From assembly GCF_002954245.1 (NCBI RefSeq), contig NZ_PPTG01000018.1, positions 1-53,970 of the forward strand: a DNA stretch of 53,970 nucleotides. Direction: 5' to 3'. Below, piece after piece: positions 40,885 through 49,146 of the stretch. The notes under the pieces are model-generated. The model ran no database searches. It saw only the letters and a program-made list of their open reading frames with translations, and had not been told where the DNA came from. The position numbers and the translations under genes are program-made. Position 1 is the stretch's first letter, and every line of letters begins with the position of its first letter. Origin of the DNA: Cryobacterium aureum. GTDB taxonomy: Bacteria; Actinomycetota; Actinomycetes; Actinomycetales; Microbacteriaceae.

Positions 40885-41460
40885 ATGACAACACGGCAAC
40901 CGGGCATGAGCGATCAGATCGCCGCCCAATCGGTCATCGAGGAGTTGCTCCGTTTGCAGCAGACCGTCCAACCGCGCTCCCGTTTCGCCCGGTTCTGGGG
41001 ATACTCTCCTCTGGGCGCCGACAGCGTCGCCTGGTACCGCTGCGCCCAGGGCGAGATCGAAGTCGGTAAGATTTCCAGCCGGCTCCCACCCGCGTAGGGC
41101 GTGATCGCGCTGGTCAGCCCCGGACAGATCACGAGCAAGAAGAAGCTAGATGGCATCAACGTTCTGGATTCGAACAATCTACGCCGATGGCTTCTCAAAC
41201 GACCAGTGGAGCTCACCGAAGTCGAGCTGGTGGTGCTCGTCGCCATTGTGAACTCGCCAGCGACTTGGTCTGCGCCCACGTCACCACCGAGTCCGACTCT
41301 GCTGACACAATTCGCTGTGATCGACCGTGAAGTCGAAACCGCGCGGGTCCGGCACGTGTCGTGGCAGCTCTTCCCTATCATTTCTTGGGCGGCAATTTTG
41401 GTTCTAGCTGGGCCGCCATTTATGAAGGTGGTTGTCCGAGAGTTCTTAACCCCGCGGTGA
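40885..41460 (+). pseudogene. NERD gene with core deletion and in-frame amber stop (locus 4)
   Basis: The first 70 codons (MTTRQPGMSDQIAAQSVIEE ... CAQGEIEVGKISSRLPPA) match the NERD N-terminus. A TAG at 41095 follows. The same frame then reads GVIALVSPGQITSKKK, which corresponds to the VVVFVDTKS region of the intact paralogues, and continues to a C-terminal membrane helix. About 100 codons of the NERD core, including the catalytic D and K, are missing at the junction. A deleted, interrupted copy. Confidence 0.75.
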
Positions 41461-41514
41461 ACGTTGGTGAGACTCGTGAGTAGTGCGCTCGGACACATTG
41501 GGATGCGCCGCTAT

Positions 41515-42420
41515 CTAGCTAGCGGCAAGCTCTTCTGATATCTGATCCTTCGCTGGAGCCCAGAGCTCGCGGTGATATCGAACATTTTCAATAGCCAAGA
41601 GGTGATTCTTTCGAAATCGTAGATCCGAAATCACGGTCATTCTGTGTGTCTCTACTGCCTCCAGATTGTCCGAAATCACCAGTCCGCCAAAATCGAATTG
41701 AGTGTGGTGGTTTGGACAAAGACACAGGATATTGTCTAACGCGTCGCTACCTACATGAGGTCGTCCCAATGGGCGTAGATGAGCACCTTCGGCATAAGCA
41801 TTTCCGTCAAAGGTGGGCACTTGGGTATCGCAAATCTGGCAGTGAAAGTCATACATGTTCTTCACATCGCGGGCCAGTGATGAGTCACGGATGCGGCGTG
41901 AAACAATTGTCGTCGCGAATTCAGGATCGGGAATATTCGAGCTCTGCGGCTCGAGGGGCCGCTGCTCATCGACACGTTCGAGGCGAAAGAGGACTACCAC
42001 GAACCCGTCTAGCCCGCGCATCAGCTGCCATCCGGTTACGAGGTACAGCCCGGAGTAGAGATATCCGGCTAGTGGAGCAAACGGCGAGCCCGCGTGTTTA
42101 CCTCTCACCACTCGCACAGGAAGAGCTTTCAAGAAGCTCGTTATGAGGCCGGCATTCCCTGGAGCATCGATGGACTGATCTTTGACCTGCCGATTGCTCT
42201 TGGGGTCTTTGCCACCGTGACCGGTGTACAGAATGTAATCCCCGTGATCCTGATCATCGCCGTAGCCGCCCGAAACCACGATCGAATCTGCGCCATCAGA
42301 CTTCGTGCCGCTAATCCCCCCTTGCAAGGGGCGGTGAACAAAAGCCTCATGCAACTCACGCCGATCGATAAAAAGCTGACCAACTTTGGTGCCGTCCGGT
42401 GTTCCAAAGAACTTACTCAT
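41515..42420 (-). CDS. SRA (YDG)-HNH modification-dependent restriction endonuclease
   Basis: 301 residues. The N-terminal SRA/YDG domain (about 1-150) has VHRPLQGGISG, IVVSGGYGDDQDHGDYILYT and PLAGYLYSGLYLVTGWQ. The C-terminal HNH nuclease (about 190-250) has C194xxC197, the AEGAHLRPLGRPHVGSDALD histidine, and LCLCPNHHTQFD (C235, H238, H239). SRA-HNH proteins (TagI/ScoMcrA-like) cut DNA carrying modified cytosine, so this is a likely type IV restriction enzyme against modified phage DNA. A good Shine-Dalgarno (GGAGGGGG) precedes the ATG. The region is visibly AT-richer than the flanks, suggesting acquisition by transfer. Confidence 0.9.
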   Translation of the reverse strand: MSKFFGTPDGTKVGQLFIDRRELHEAFVHRPLQGGISGTKSDGADSIVVSGGYGDDQDHGDYILYTGHGGKDPKSNRQVKDQSIDAPGNAGLITSFLKALPVRVVRGKHAGSPFAPLAGYLYSGLYLVTGWQLMRGLDGFVVVLFRLERVDEQRPLEPQSSNIPDPEFATTIVSRRIRDSSLARDVKNMYDFHCQICDTQVPTFDGNAYAEGAHLRPLGRPHVGSDALDNILCLCPNHHTQFDFGGLVISDNLEAVETHRMTVISDLRFRKNHLLAIENVRYHRELWAPAKDQISEELAAS

Positions 42421-42694
42421 AAGTACCCCCTCCGGGCACGGTATCGATGACGTCGAGCATGTTGGGCACTACCGTGGCCCCCATTCGGGCGAGAGGAAGC
42501 ATTCCAGGGCCTCGCGGCCTGGATCCAATATGCATCTTGGTGATTGTCAGCGACGGTTTGAAATCTTGGCGGAATTGACGGTGGATTGAGCCACCTGAGC
42601 GGGATTTATGGCTGACCGCAAGCCTCCTGATGCTCTTGCGCACTCGTCGTGCGCGGCTGGTCAAGCCAGGATGTCGCCGGGTCCCGTGAGCCAT
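42413..42694 (-). CDS. small ORF bridging DGQHR and SRA-HNH genes (uncertain)
   Basis: Up to 93 codons; the start is unclear and the 5' part overlaps the DGQHR gene end. The stop overlaps the SRA-HNH ATG (ATGAGTAA), the arrangement of a coupled operon gene. The end MLPLARMGATVVPNMLDVID looks protein-like, the first half (Arg/Ser-rich) less so. It may be a real small protein, a remnant, or a by-product of the leader. Confidence 0.25.
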   Translation of the reverse strand: MAHGTRRHPGLTSRARRVRKSIRRLAVSHKSRSGGSIHRQFRQDFKPSLTITKMHIGSRPRGPGMLPLARMGATVVPNMLDVIDTVPGGGTYE

Positions 42695-43932
42695 GCGGGG
42701 CGGTCAACTGCCCATGCGGTTAAAGCCTCCTTGAGACCGGCTAAGTCCTGTCGGCGGCCATGCGGCGCCATTCCACCTTCGGGGAATGCGCTGGTGTGGG
42801 TGATCCAGACAGAACCTTCGCGAACGGGGCCGCTCATGTGGAGCGCCAAGAGATTGAAATACTCGCGGATCATTTCGCGATCGAATGCATGGCGCTTGAG
42901 CAGTTCGTAGTAGACGCCACCCAAAATCTTTAGGACTGCGATGGAGCCCAGAAGACTTGTCTTGCGAAGATCCTGTGGTGTCAGTTCGCCTTCCTGAACA
43001 TCCATTAGGTCAGGGAAGCTCGATACGAGATCGTCTAAAAAGTCCCTCGTATTTCGAGCGAGGGATTCTTCGTTTAACTCGTCCTCTTGCCTTCGTGACA
43101 CTCGACCGTCAAGGCCAACTGCTATCACTTTGATAATTTCGGCTACATGCTTTGAACCAACCAGGAAGGGGGACCCCTTCCGGCTCACCACGTCTCGCTC
43201 GGCATCGACGCGCCCTTCAAGGAGCGGATGGCTCGTCACGGCGTCGAGAGTTCGATTGACGACTTTACGAGAATCAAAGCGAGTTTTTACGGATGCCGTA
43301 ATGCCGAGTGCGTTCTCAGCGATGTCGTAAAACATTTGACGGTACTCGGCTGTGCTTTCCTCGACAAAGAGCTGGATGCTCATACGTTCAACCTCGAGGC
43401 GTCGTCTTTGACTTTCAAGCAATTCAATTCTTGCCCGCGCGTCCGAGACAGCCCTGCCGGCTGGCTCTACCCTACGCGCGATGTCAAGCACGTCCCTTGC
43501 TTTGTCCATATCTTCGTTGATTCCAGCGTTCGCCAGGTGGATGCCAAGAATTCGATGTTGGCCATCAAGAATGTGGATATCCCCTGCGCTGACCCGCGGC
43601 AGGCTTATGATCCCAAACTCAACTCCATGTGCCTCGGCCTGTAACGTGAATTTAAATATTGCCGGAGCCCGGAGTATAAGGGACGGTGCAACCCAATGCT
43701 CGAAATTGCGAATGTATTTGCCGAAATCGTCAGCGTGCTTGGGCCGGATTTCGCGATTCCCTGGTGTGGGTTTGCTTGGATCCGGGGCGGGTATCAAAGA
43801 GGCAATCTCATAGAGTGACAATTCGAACGCGAAAACGGTCCGCCCACCCTGACGATATCGAGTACAGAAATACGTGATTTCTGGCGCGTAGCCGGTCACT
43901 AGAGACGGATCGATCATGAATCCCACGGACAT
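42661..43932 (-). CDS. DGQHR-domain (DndB-like) protein
   Basis: 423 residues from the ATG at 43932, with GGAGGG upstream. The DGQHRILGIHL motif (residues 123-133) is the signature of the DGQHR/DndB family, a ParB/sulfiredoxin-like fold. VAPSLILRAP before it and YRQMFYDIAENALGI after it match too. DndB regulates DNA phosphorothioation; stand-alone DGQHR proteins occur in many defence islands. No dndA/C/D/E genes are present, so a dnd system is not encoded here. It may act with the adjacent SRA-HNH enzyme. AT-richer codon use than the flanks. Confidence 0.85.
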   Translation of the reverse strand: MSVGFMIDPSLVTGYAPEITYFCTRYRQGGRTVFAFELSLYEIASLIPAPDPSKPTPGNREIRPKHADDFGKYIRNFEHWVAPSLILRAPAIFKFTLQAEAHGVEFGIISLPRVSAGDIHILDGQHRILGIHLANAGINEDMDKARDVLDIARRVEPAGRAVSDARARIELLESQRRRLEVERMSIQLFVEESTAEYRQMFYDIAENALGITASVKTRFDSRKVVNRTLDAVTSHPLLEGRVDAERDVVSRKGSPFLVGSKHVAEIIKVIAVGLDGRVSRRQEDELNEESLARNTRDFLDDLVSSFPDLMDVQEGELTPQDLRKTSLLGSIAVLKILGGVYYELLKRHAFDREMIREYFNLLALHMSGPVREGSVWITHTSAFPEGGMAPHGRRQDLAGLKEALTAWAVDRPAWLTGPGDILA

Positions 43933-44181
43933 TTTGAGCCCTCCACTATTGGTTATTCAAAGTAATAGCAGCTAATTCGACGCGTTAGTGATTAGAGACC
44001 TGTTTTGGGGGCACATGAGAACTCCACTTCGGCTGCCTCCTCGAGGCTCAGCATCGGCTGACATATGACGACAGGCTAGATTTGCAAGCTAGTTATTAGG
44101 CTGCGCTCTCGTCTGTGGGCCGCGCCCGCGTCTACCCCCTCGGTACAGTCATAGGACCACCCCAATCACTTCAGGAGCACC

Positions 44182-45408
44182 ATGCCCGGTTTCGCCGTCA
44201 TCGACTTTGAGACCACCGGACTCTTCGCGGGCGGCAATCACCGGGTCATCGAAGTGGCCATCGCCCACGTCAGCGCCGACGGCCAGATCGAAGGCCAGTG
44301 GGAGACGCTCGTCAACCCCGGGCGTGACCTCGGGCGTCAGGACATCCACCGCGTGCGCGCCGCCGACGTCATGAACGCGCCCACCTTCGCCGAGGTTGGC
44401 CCGCAGCTCGTGTCGTTGCTCGACGGCCGCGTCGTCGTGGCCCACAACGCCGCCTTCGACCTGCGTTTTCTGCTCGCCGAACTTGCCCGTGCCGGTTACC
44501 CCATCACCGAACCGGTGATCAGCCTCTGCACCATGCAGCTGGCCCGCGACTTTCTGCCCGGAACTGGTCGCTCACTCACCGACTGCTGCGCCGCCTACGA
44601 CATCGATCTCATCGGAGCCCACCGAGCCTCCGTCGACACCTACGCCACCGCGCAACTGCTCAGCCACTACATCACCGGCGCTGCCGCCCCGATACTGTGG
44701 GCCGACGCACTCGACCTTGCCGCCGCTTACCGCTGGCCGGCCCTGCCGTTGCCGGAGCGCCCGTGGTACGCGCGGCCGGATTTCGCGACCGAGCAGACGG
44801 CATCCGTTTTTCTGGAACGCATCAGCGTGCGACTGCCCGAAATCAGCGGACCGGCCGAACACCAGGACTACCTTGCCCTGCTCGATCGCTGCTTGCTCGA
44901 CCGGCAATTTTCCGCCCACGAAGCGCAGGCGCTCGCGCAGCTCGCCGAGGAGCTCGGCCTCAGCCGCCACCGCTGCGAGCTGCTGCACGGGGAGTATTTC
45001 GCCGCGCTCGCCCGCATCGCCTGGGCCGACGGCATCCTCACAACGGATGAGATGGCCGACCTCGTCGACGTCGCCAACCTGCTCGACATCTCAGCGGACG
45101 CTCTCGACGCAGCGCTCGATCAACCGGAGCCGACCGTGGTCGCGGTGGCCAGTGCTCACTTCGAACTGCACCTGGGCGACCTCGTGGTGCTGACCGGCGA
45201 CATGACCCGGCCGCGCAGCGACTGGGAATCGGAGCTGCTCGCCCGCGGCTTCGCCCCGAAAAGTGCGGTGACCAAGAAGGTCACGCTGCTCGTTGCTGCC
45301 GACCCGGACTCCCTATCGGGCAAGGCGCGCAAGGCCCGCGACTACGGTATCCCGATCGTGGGGGAGGCCGCCCTGGCCCGGCTGGCCGGGGCGTTTCCGC
45401 TGCGCTGA
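44182..45408 (+). CDS. DnaQ-type 3'-5' exonuclease with C-terminal BRCT domain
   Basis: 408 residues with CAGGAG before the ATG. An N-terminal DEDD exonuclease domain (about 1-170) has VIDFETTGLF (D, E), VVAHNAAFDLRFL (D) and HRASVDTYATAQLL (H...D), the DEDDh set. A middle region (about 205-310) has acidic helices (IAWADGILTTDEMADLVDVA) resembling TerB-like modules. The C-terminal ~80 residues (DLVVLTGDMTRPRSDWESEL, KKVTLLVAADPDSLSGKARK, YGIPIVGEAALARL) form a BRCT domain. It is probably a DNA-repair or processing exonuclease rather than the polymerase III epsilon subunit. Confidence 0.9.
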   Translation: MPGFAVIDFETTGLFAGGNHRVIEVAIAHVSADGQIEGQWETLVNPGRDLGRQDIHRVRAADVMNAPTFAEVGPQLVSLLDGRVVVAHNAAFDLRFLLAELARAGYPITEPVISLCTMQLARDFLPGTGRSLTDCCAAYDIDLIGAHRASVDTYATAQLLSHYITGAAAPILWADALDLAAAYRWPALPLPERPWYARPDFATEQTASVFLERISVRLPEISGPAEHQDYLALLDRCLLDRQFSAHEAQALAQLAEELGLSRHRCELLHGEYFAALARIAWADGILTTDEMADLVDVANLLDISADALDAALDQPEPTVVAVASAHFELHLGDLVVLTGDMTRPRSDWESELLARGFAPKSAVTKKVTLLVAADPDSLSGKARKARDYGIPIVGEAALARLAGAFPLR

Positions 45409-45454
45409 TCGCCGGGAGCGGCACTTGTCTAATCCGGGCTGACGTCGAGACGTT

Positions 45455-45703
45455 ATGCGGATGGCCAACTTTCGCGAACGCGACCGGAAGTCGATACCTC
45501 AATGGCCGGCCAAGCCGGTCAAGCGTGCTGCTTTCACCCGTCACGGCGGCAGAGACGACGAGGGCATGATCGGCACTTACACCTGTCTTGGTCCCGTGGC
45601 GTACGTCACGAATGAGGGCGAAAAACCGATCGTCATCACCTGGAACCTCCAAGGAGAAATGCCCGCCGACGTCTACCTGAGCGCCAGTGCCGTCCCACGA
45701 TAA
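45455..45703 (+). pseudogene. C-terminal remnant of a DUF3427-type helicase
   Basis: 82 codons; the end reads GTYTCLGPVAYVTNEGEKPI then VITWNLQGEMPADVYLSASA. This resembles the C-terminal end of DUF3427 domains found in large DEAD/DEAH helicases (F-LG-A-YVSHEG-RPI-I-W-L-MPA). Nothing of the rest of such a gene is present. The match is from memory of the family and should be treated as likely, not certain. Confidence 0.5.
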
Positions 45704-45934
45704 GCGGTCTGCGTGCGTGTCGGCGAGGATAAAGGCCATGGCGCGCTGATTCGCCAGAACCTCCTTAAATCAGCCCCGTCCGAGGGCCGTGGGCGGGCTA
45801 CGTGTTGACTAGAGTGCGGAGTGCGGGCTGAAGCCCGCCGCGCGCACTCAGAACGATTGTTGGGACGCACGGCCATTCAGCCGAGCGCCCTTCAACCGGA
45901 TCGAACGCGTCGAGTTAACGAGAGGACAGCCAGC

Positions 45935-46425
45935 ATGCCGTCGACTTGGCAGCCATCCGCCTGGGGCAAGGCCCTCACCAGCTCCGGCGACTGGAAACTC
46001 GCACTCCACGACGACTCCGTCACGGTCACCATTGGCGGCGTCGCGATCGTGACCGCGCTTGAGGACGTCGAGGCTGTCGTCGTCACCCACGGCCTGTTCT
46101 GGAGTCAGATTCGGCTCGAGGTGGGGGAGTGGGTTAACTGGTTCTACGGCATCCGCTCAAAGGACGCCGTCGCGTTTGAACGAGCCTTCGCCGCGGCGCT
46201 TCAGGCGCTGCAACTTCGCAGCTCACCGCGGAGTGCGATGCGGCGGCCCACCGAGCAACGCTGACGTCTCTGCCGAAGAATTACCAGCAGACACAGTTGC
46301 GTCGGTCGTATGGCGATCTCGACTGCCTTGACCTCGGCATGGCCATCGTGCAGAATGCGTTCAACGCGGCCATTGACTCGTCGGCACAGCGCCCGGTTTC
46401 TGTGACGGAGCCGGTCGCCGTCTGA
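45935..46425 (+). pseudogene. N-terminal remnant of a UvrD/helicase IV-like gene plus another gene end
   Basis: 45935-46264 encodes 109 residues beginning MPSTWQPSAWGKALTSSGDW, with AGAGGA upstream. Together with FWSQIRLEVGEWVNWFYGI this resembles the N-terminal non-helicase domain of actinobacterial helicase IV/UvrD-like proteins; the ATPase domains are missing. A second open stretch in the same frame after its stop (46264-46425, ending DSSAQRPVSVTEPVAV) looks like another gene's C-terminus. Together with the DUF3427 remnant this indicates deletion of intervening helicase genes. Confidence 0.5.
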
Positions 46426-46496
46426 CCGGCGTCGCGAGCGGTAGCTTGCCGCCTGCTCCCTGTGATTTCGTGCCGGAGCAGGCGGCCTCTGCTTTG

Positions 46497-46871
46497 TTAG
46501 GGCGCGTCGACGATCTGTTTGCCGAGCGGCATGAGCGCGACGGGGATCAGCTTGAAGTTGGCGATGCCGAACGGGATGCCGATGATTGTCACGCAGAGAG
46601 CGATGCCAGAGAGTAAATGTTCGAGGGCGATCCACCAGCCGGCCAGAATTACCCAGACGACGTTGCCAAGAAGAGACCCGATGCCTGCGCCCGGCGTCTC
46701 AACCACGGTCTTGCCGAACGGCCAGAGCGCGTAGACGCCGATGCGCGCTGCCGCGATTCCCCACGGAATTGTCACGATGAAAATGCACATGATTACGGCG
46801 GCCAGCATGTAGCCGAGGAACAGCCAGAAGCCTGAAAGCACGAGCCAGATGATGTTGAGGAGGGTCTTCAT
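46497..46871 (-). CDS. yccF: YccF-domain inner membrane protein
   Basis: 124 residues made of two YccF repeats: LLNIIWLVLSGFWLFLGYML, then TIPWGIAAARIGVYALWPFG and GSLLGNVVWVILAGWWIALE, then TIIGIPFGIANFKLIPVALM. The repeated W-P-FG ending of each half is the family mark. Small integral membrane protein of unknown role. Confidence 0.93.
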   Translation of the reverse strand: MKTLLNIIWLVLSGFWLFLGYMLAAVIMCIFIVTIPWGIAAARIGVYALWPFGKTVVETPGAGIGSLLGNVVWVILAGWWIALEHLLSGIALCVTIIGIPFGIANFKLIPVALMPLGKQIVDAP

Positions 46872-47025
46872 GATGGTTCCATTCTCTCAGGTCGTTCCCG
46901 CCTGGCACGTTGAAACGCCAGCTCGAGTCTGCGCGGGAGGACGAAGCACGTCAGGCGACGGTACCGAGATCGACCACGACGTCGTGTCCGTTCCGATCGG
47001 AACCGAATGCAAACCGTACGCTCTT

Positions 47026-47055
47026 GCTATACGTATAGCGTAAAGATACGCTTTA
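47026..47055 (+). promoter_or_regulatory. HigBA operator/promoter palindromes
   Basis: A perfect 14-bp palindrome GCTATACGTATAGC (47026-47039) followed by TAAAG-ATACG-CTTTA (47041-47055), immediately before the toxin GTG. These probably bind the HigA/HigBA complex and overlap the promoter. No clear Shine-Dalgarno precedes the toxin. Confidence 0.6.
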
Positions 47056-47058
47056 GAT

Positions 47059-47352
47059 GTGATCAAGTCGTTTCGGCACAAGGGACTCGCGCGGTTCTAT
47101 GCGTCGGGCAGCAAGGCGGGAATCCGCCCGGATCACGCTGCCAAGCTACAACGGCAACTCGCCGTGCTCGACAACGCCGTATCGGTTGACGACATACCGC
47201 GCTCCTGGCGGCCGCATGTGCTTCAGGGAGAGGGCGAATCGGGTCATGACCTGCACGGGCACTACGCGATTTGGGTTTCGGGGAATTGGCGCCTGACCTT
47301 CGCGTTTGAGGGCGCTGATGTCGTACTGCTCGACTATATGGACTACCACTGA
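47059..47352 (+). CDS. higB: HigB-type (RelE superfamily) toxin
   Basis: 97 residues from the GTG at 47059. IKSFRHKGLARFYASGSKAG, LDNAVSVDDIPRSWRPHVLQ and ISVSGNWRLTFAFEGADVVLLDY (here YAIWVSGNWRLTF) match HigB toxins, RelE-fold ribosome-dependent mRNA interferases. Toxin first and antitoxin second, the order typical of higBA. The antitoxin follows 26 bp later. Confidence 0.92.
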   Translation: MIKSFRHKGLARFYASGSKAGIRPDHAAKLQRQLAVLDNAVSVDDIPRSWRPHVLQGEGESGHDLHGHYAIWVSGNWRLTFAFEGADVVLLDYMDYH

Positions 47353-47378
47353 ACCGAATCGAAATGAAAGGAACGAAG

Positions 47379-47654
47379 ATGACCGGAATGTACAACCCTC
47401 CTCACCCGGGCCTGCTCTTTGAGGACTATCTCGGGGAGGTCAGTCTGGCCGAGGCTGCACGGCGTCTCGGAGTCACTCGGGCGACGTTGTCGCGCATTCG
47501 CCATGGCCATTCCGCTGTTACAGCGGACATGGCAGTGCGCCTGGGCCTGCTGTTGGGGACGAGCGCAGAGCTCTGGCTGGGGATGCAGACGGCGTACGAC
47601 CTGTGGAACGAAAAGCAAAAGCCACGGCCCGAGGTTCTGCCGCTCGCGGTTTAG
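47379..47654 (+). CDS. higA: HigA-type antitoxin (XRE family)
   Basis: 91 residues from the ATG at 47379 (AAAGGA upstream); an ATG at 47364 would add five. NPPHPGLLFEDYLGEVSLAE then AARRLGVTRATLSRIRHGHS is the helix-turn-helix of HigA/VapI antitoxins, ending with GTSAELWLGMQTAYDLW. It neutralises HigB and autoregulates the operon. The 284 bp after it (47655-47938) has no convincing gene; a TTGACA at 47839 could be a -35 element for the next gene. Confidence 0.93.
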   Translation: MTGMYNPPHPGLLFEDYLGEVSLAEAARRLGVTRATLSRIRHGHSAVTADMAVRLGLLLGTSAELWLGMQTAYDLWNEKQKPRPEVLPLAV

Positions 47655-47938
47655 CCGAGCCCATGGCTCACCGTCAACGACACCCCGCCGACCGGAACCA
47701 GCTTTCGCGAGCGGCAAAGGGACCAGCCGGATGAGTTTCATCTATTCTTTGGCGGACTGCATCGCGGGGTTCGGTGCAGCTCCGACGCGGGGCAAGCAAG
47801 CAACTTTCCGATTTTTGCGAAACACTGCGGGCGTGACCTTGACACTGCGCTTGTGTGGTGCCAATGTCGGTGCCACACGTGCCTGGCAGACAGTACCGGA
47901 ACAAGGACGTTCCAAACCACATCACGGAAGGCAATCCG

Positions 47939-48457
47939 ATGAAACCATACGAGGATGTCAATTCCGGGCGGCCCAGAAAGCGGCTGTTGCGGACATCGGC
48001 CGGGGCGGTGATGACCGTTGTTCTCGTGGCGTTGCTCACCGCCTGTGGAGGAGCGCGAACGGGCGCGCAATTGCTCGACGACGTGGCGAGAGGCTTGGGG
48101 CGGAGCCCGTCCGAGGTCAGCGTGCTGGTACAGGCTCAAACGACAGCGGCGGAATCCAGCGATGACATTTTGCGGCGTTGGGCCGCACCCTTGCGTGAGC
48201 CGGGTGCCCTGAGGGACGACGCGGTGACAGTCTCATGCCAGACGGTGATTGATCTTTCGACGTCGGATGAGCCCCTCGACGAGAAATCACTTCTGATCCT
48301 GATCAACAATATCGCAGGGCTGGACCCGACCACAGCCAGCATGCTGGAAGTGAAAGGACTGAGTGACGCCGCCTTCAAACAACTCGGGGGAAATAGCAAT
48401 GCCCTGAGCATTCAGGTGCAATTGGATCGCTTCAAAGACGCTGTTTGCACGGGATAG
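47939..48457 (+). CDS. putative lipoprotein
   Basis: 172 residues from the ATG at 47939 (MKPYEDVNSGRPRKRLLRTS). A basic stretch, a hydrophobic segment and a lipobox (VALLTAC) predict a lipoprotein with Cys near residue 36. The mature part is helical (LLDDVARGLGRSPSEVSVLV, AAFKQLGGNSNALSIQVQLD) with two further cysteines (VSCQTVI, DAVCTG) that may form a disulfide. Family not recognised. Confidence 0.75.
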   Translation: MKPYEDVNSGRPRKRLLRTSAGAVMTVVLVALLTACGGARTGAQLLDDVARGLGRSPSEVSVLVQAQTTAAESSDDILRRWAAPLREPGALRDDAVTVSCQTVIDLSTSDEPLDEKSLLILINNIAGLDPTTASMLEVKGLSDAAFKQLGGNSNALSIQVQLDRFKDAVCTG

Positions 48458-48555
48458 GTAAGAAGGCCCCTGCATTCTGAGTGTGGTCCAGGGCTCGATC
48501 CGCAGCCTTCACGCGCCACGGACACCGGTGCGGACCGAGGACAGGAGCGATCGAA

Positions 48556-49146
48556 ATGACAGTGACCTGCGACATGATGGTCTCGGAGGACGGCTATGCG
48601 GCCGGCGTGAATCAGAGCCTGGAGCATCCGCTTGGTGAAGGCGGGGAACGACTGGCGCGCTGGCGGTTTGAGCGGCCCGACGAGAACGCCGCGGAGATTG
48701 CGGCCATCGCGACGGCGGGTGCCTACATTATGGGGCGCAATATGTTCGGTCCCGGCCGGGGCGAGTGGGACGACGAGTGGACGGGTTGGTGGGGCAACGA
48801 CCCGCCCTACCACGCACCGGTGTTCGTGCTCACGCACTATCCGCGAGCGCCGCTCATCATGGAAGGCGGAACGACCTTCACGTTCCTCACCGGCGGCATC
48901 GAATCGGCGCTGGAGCAGGCTCGCGCCGCTGCGGGGGAGCGTGACGTGGCGATCGCGGGCGGGGCCGCCACCGCGCGGCAATTCCTGTCTGCCGGGCTGA
49001 TCGACGAACTGCGGCTGCACATCGCGACGGCGGTGCTGGGCGCCGGCGAGCCGATGTTGGAGGGGCTGGATGACCTCAACCTGGAACAGATCAGCGCCGT
49101 GCAGCGGGAACTGGTCACCCACGTCACCTATCGAGTGGTGCGCTGA
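48556..49146 (+). CDS. RibD C-terminal / dihydrofolate reductase-like protein
   Basis: 196 residues from the ATG at 48556, with CAGGAG upstream. MTVTCDMMVSEDGYAAGVNQ, GAYIMGRNMFGPGRGEWDDE, VFVLTHYPRAPLIMEGGTTF and AIAGGAATARQFLSAGLIDE follow the RibD_C/YwjB pattern of NADPH-dependent reductases with a DHFR-like fold. Physiological substrate unknown. It lies 98 bp after the lipoprotein gene. Confidence 0.9.
   Translation: MTVTCDMMVSEDGYAAGVNQSLEHPLGEGGERLARWRFERPDENAAEIAAIATAGAYIMGRNMFGPGRGEWDDEWTGWWGNDPPYHAPVFVLTHYPRAPLIMEGGTTFTFLTGGIESALEQARAAAGERDVAIAGGAATARQFLSAGLIDELRLHIATAVLGAGEPMLEGLDDLNLEQISAVQRELVTHVTYRVVR

Noticed and set aside
34089..40939. Interpretation of the flanking repeats as insertion-sequence target duplications
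   Set aside because: They are gene fragments of 41 and 53 bp with unequal spacing and several mismatches, and there is no transposase or terminal inverted repeat; segmental duplication or recombination fits better.
42661..43932. Assignment of a DNA phosphorothioation (dnd) system
   Set aside because: Only a DndB-like DGQHR protein is present; no dndA, C, D or E genes are seen.
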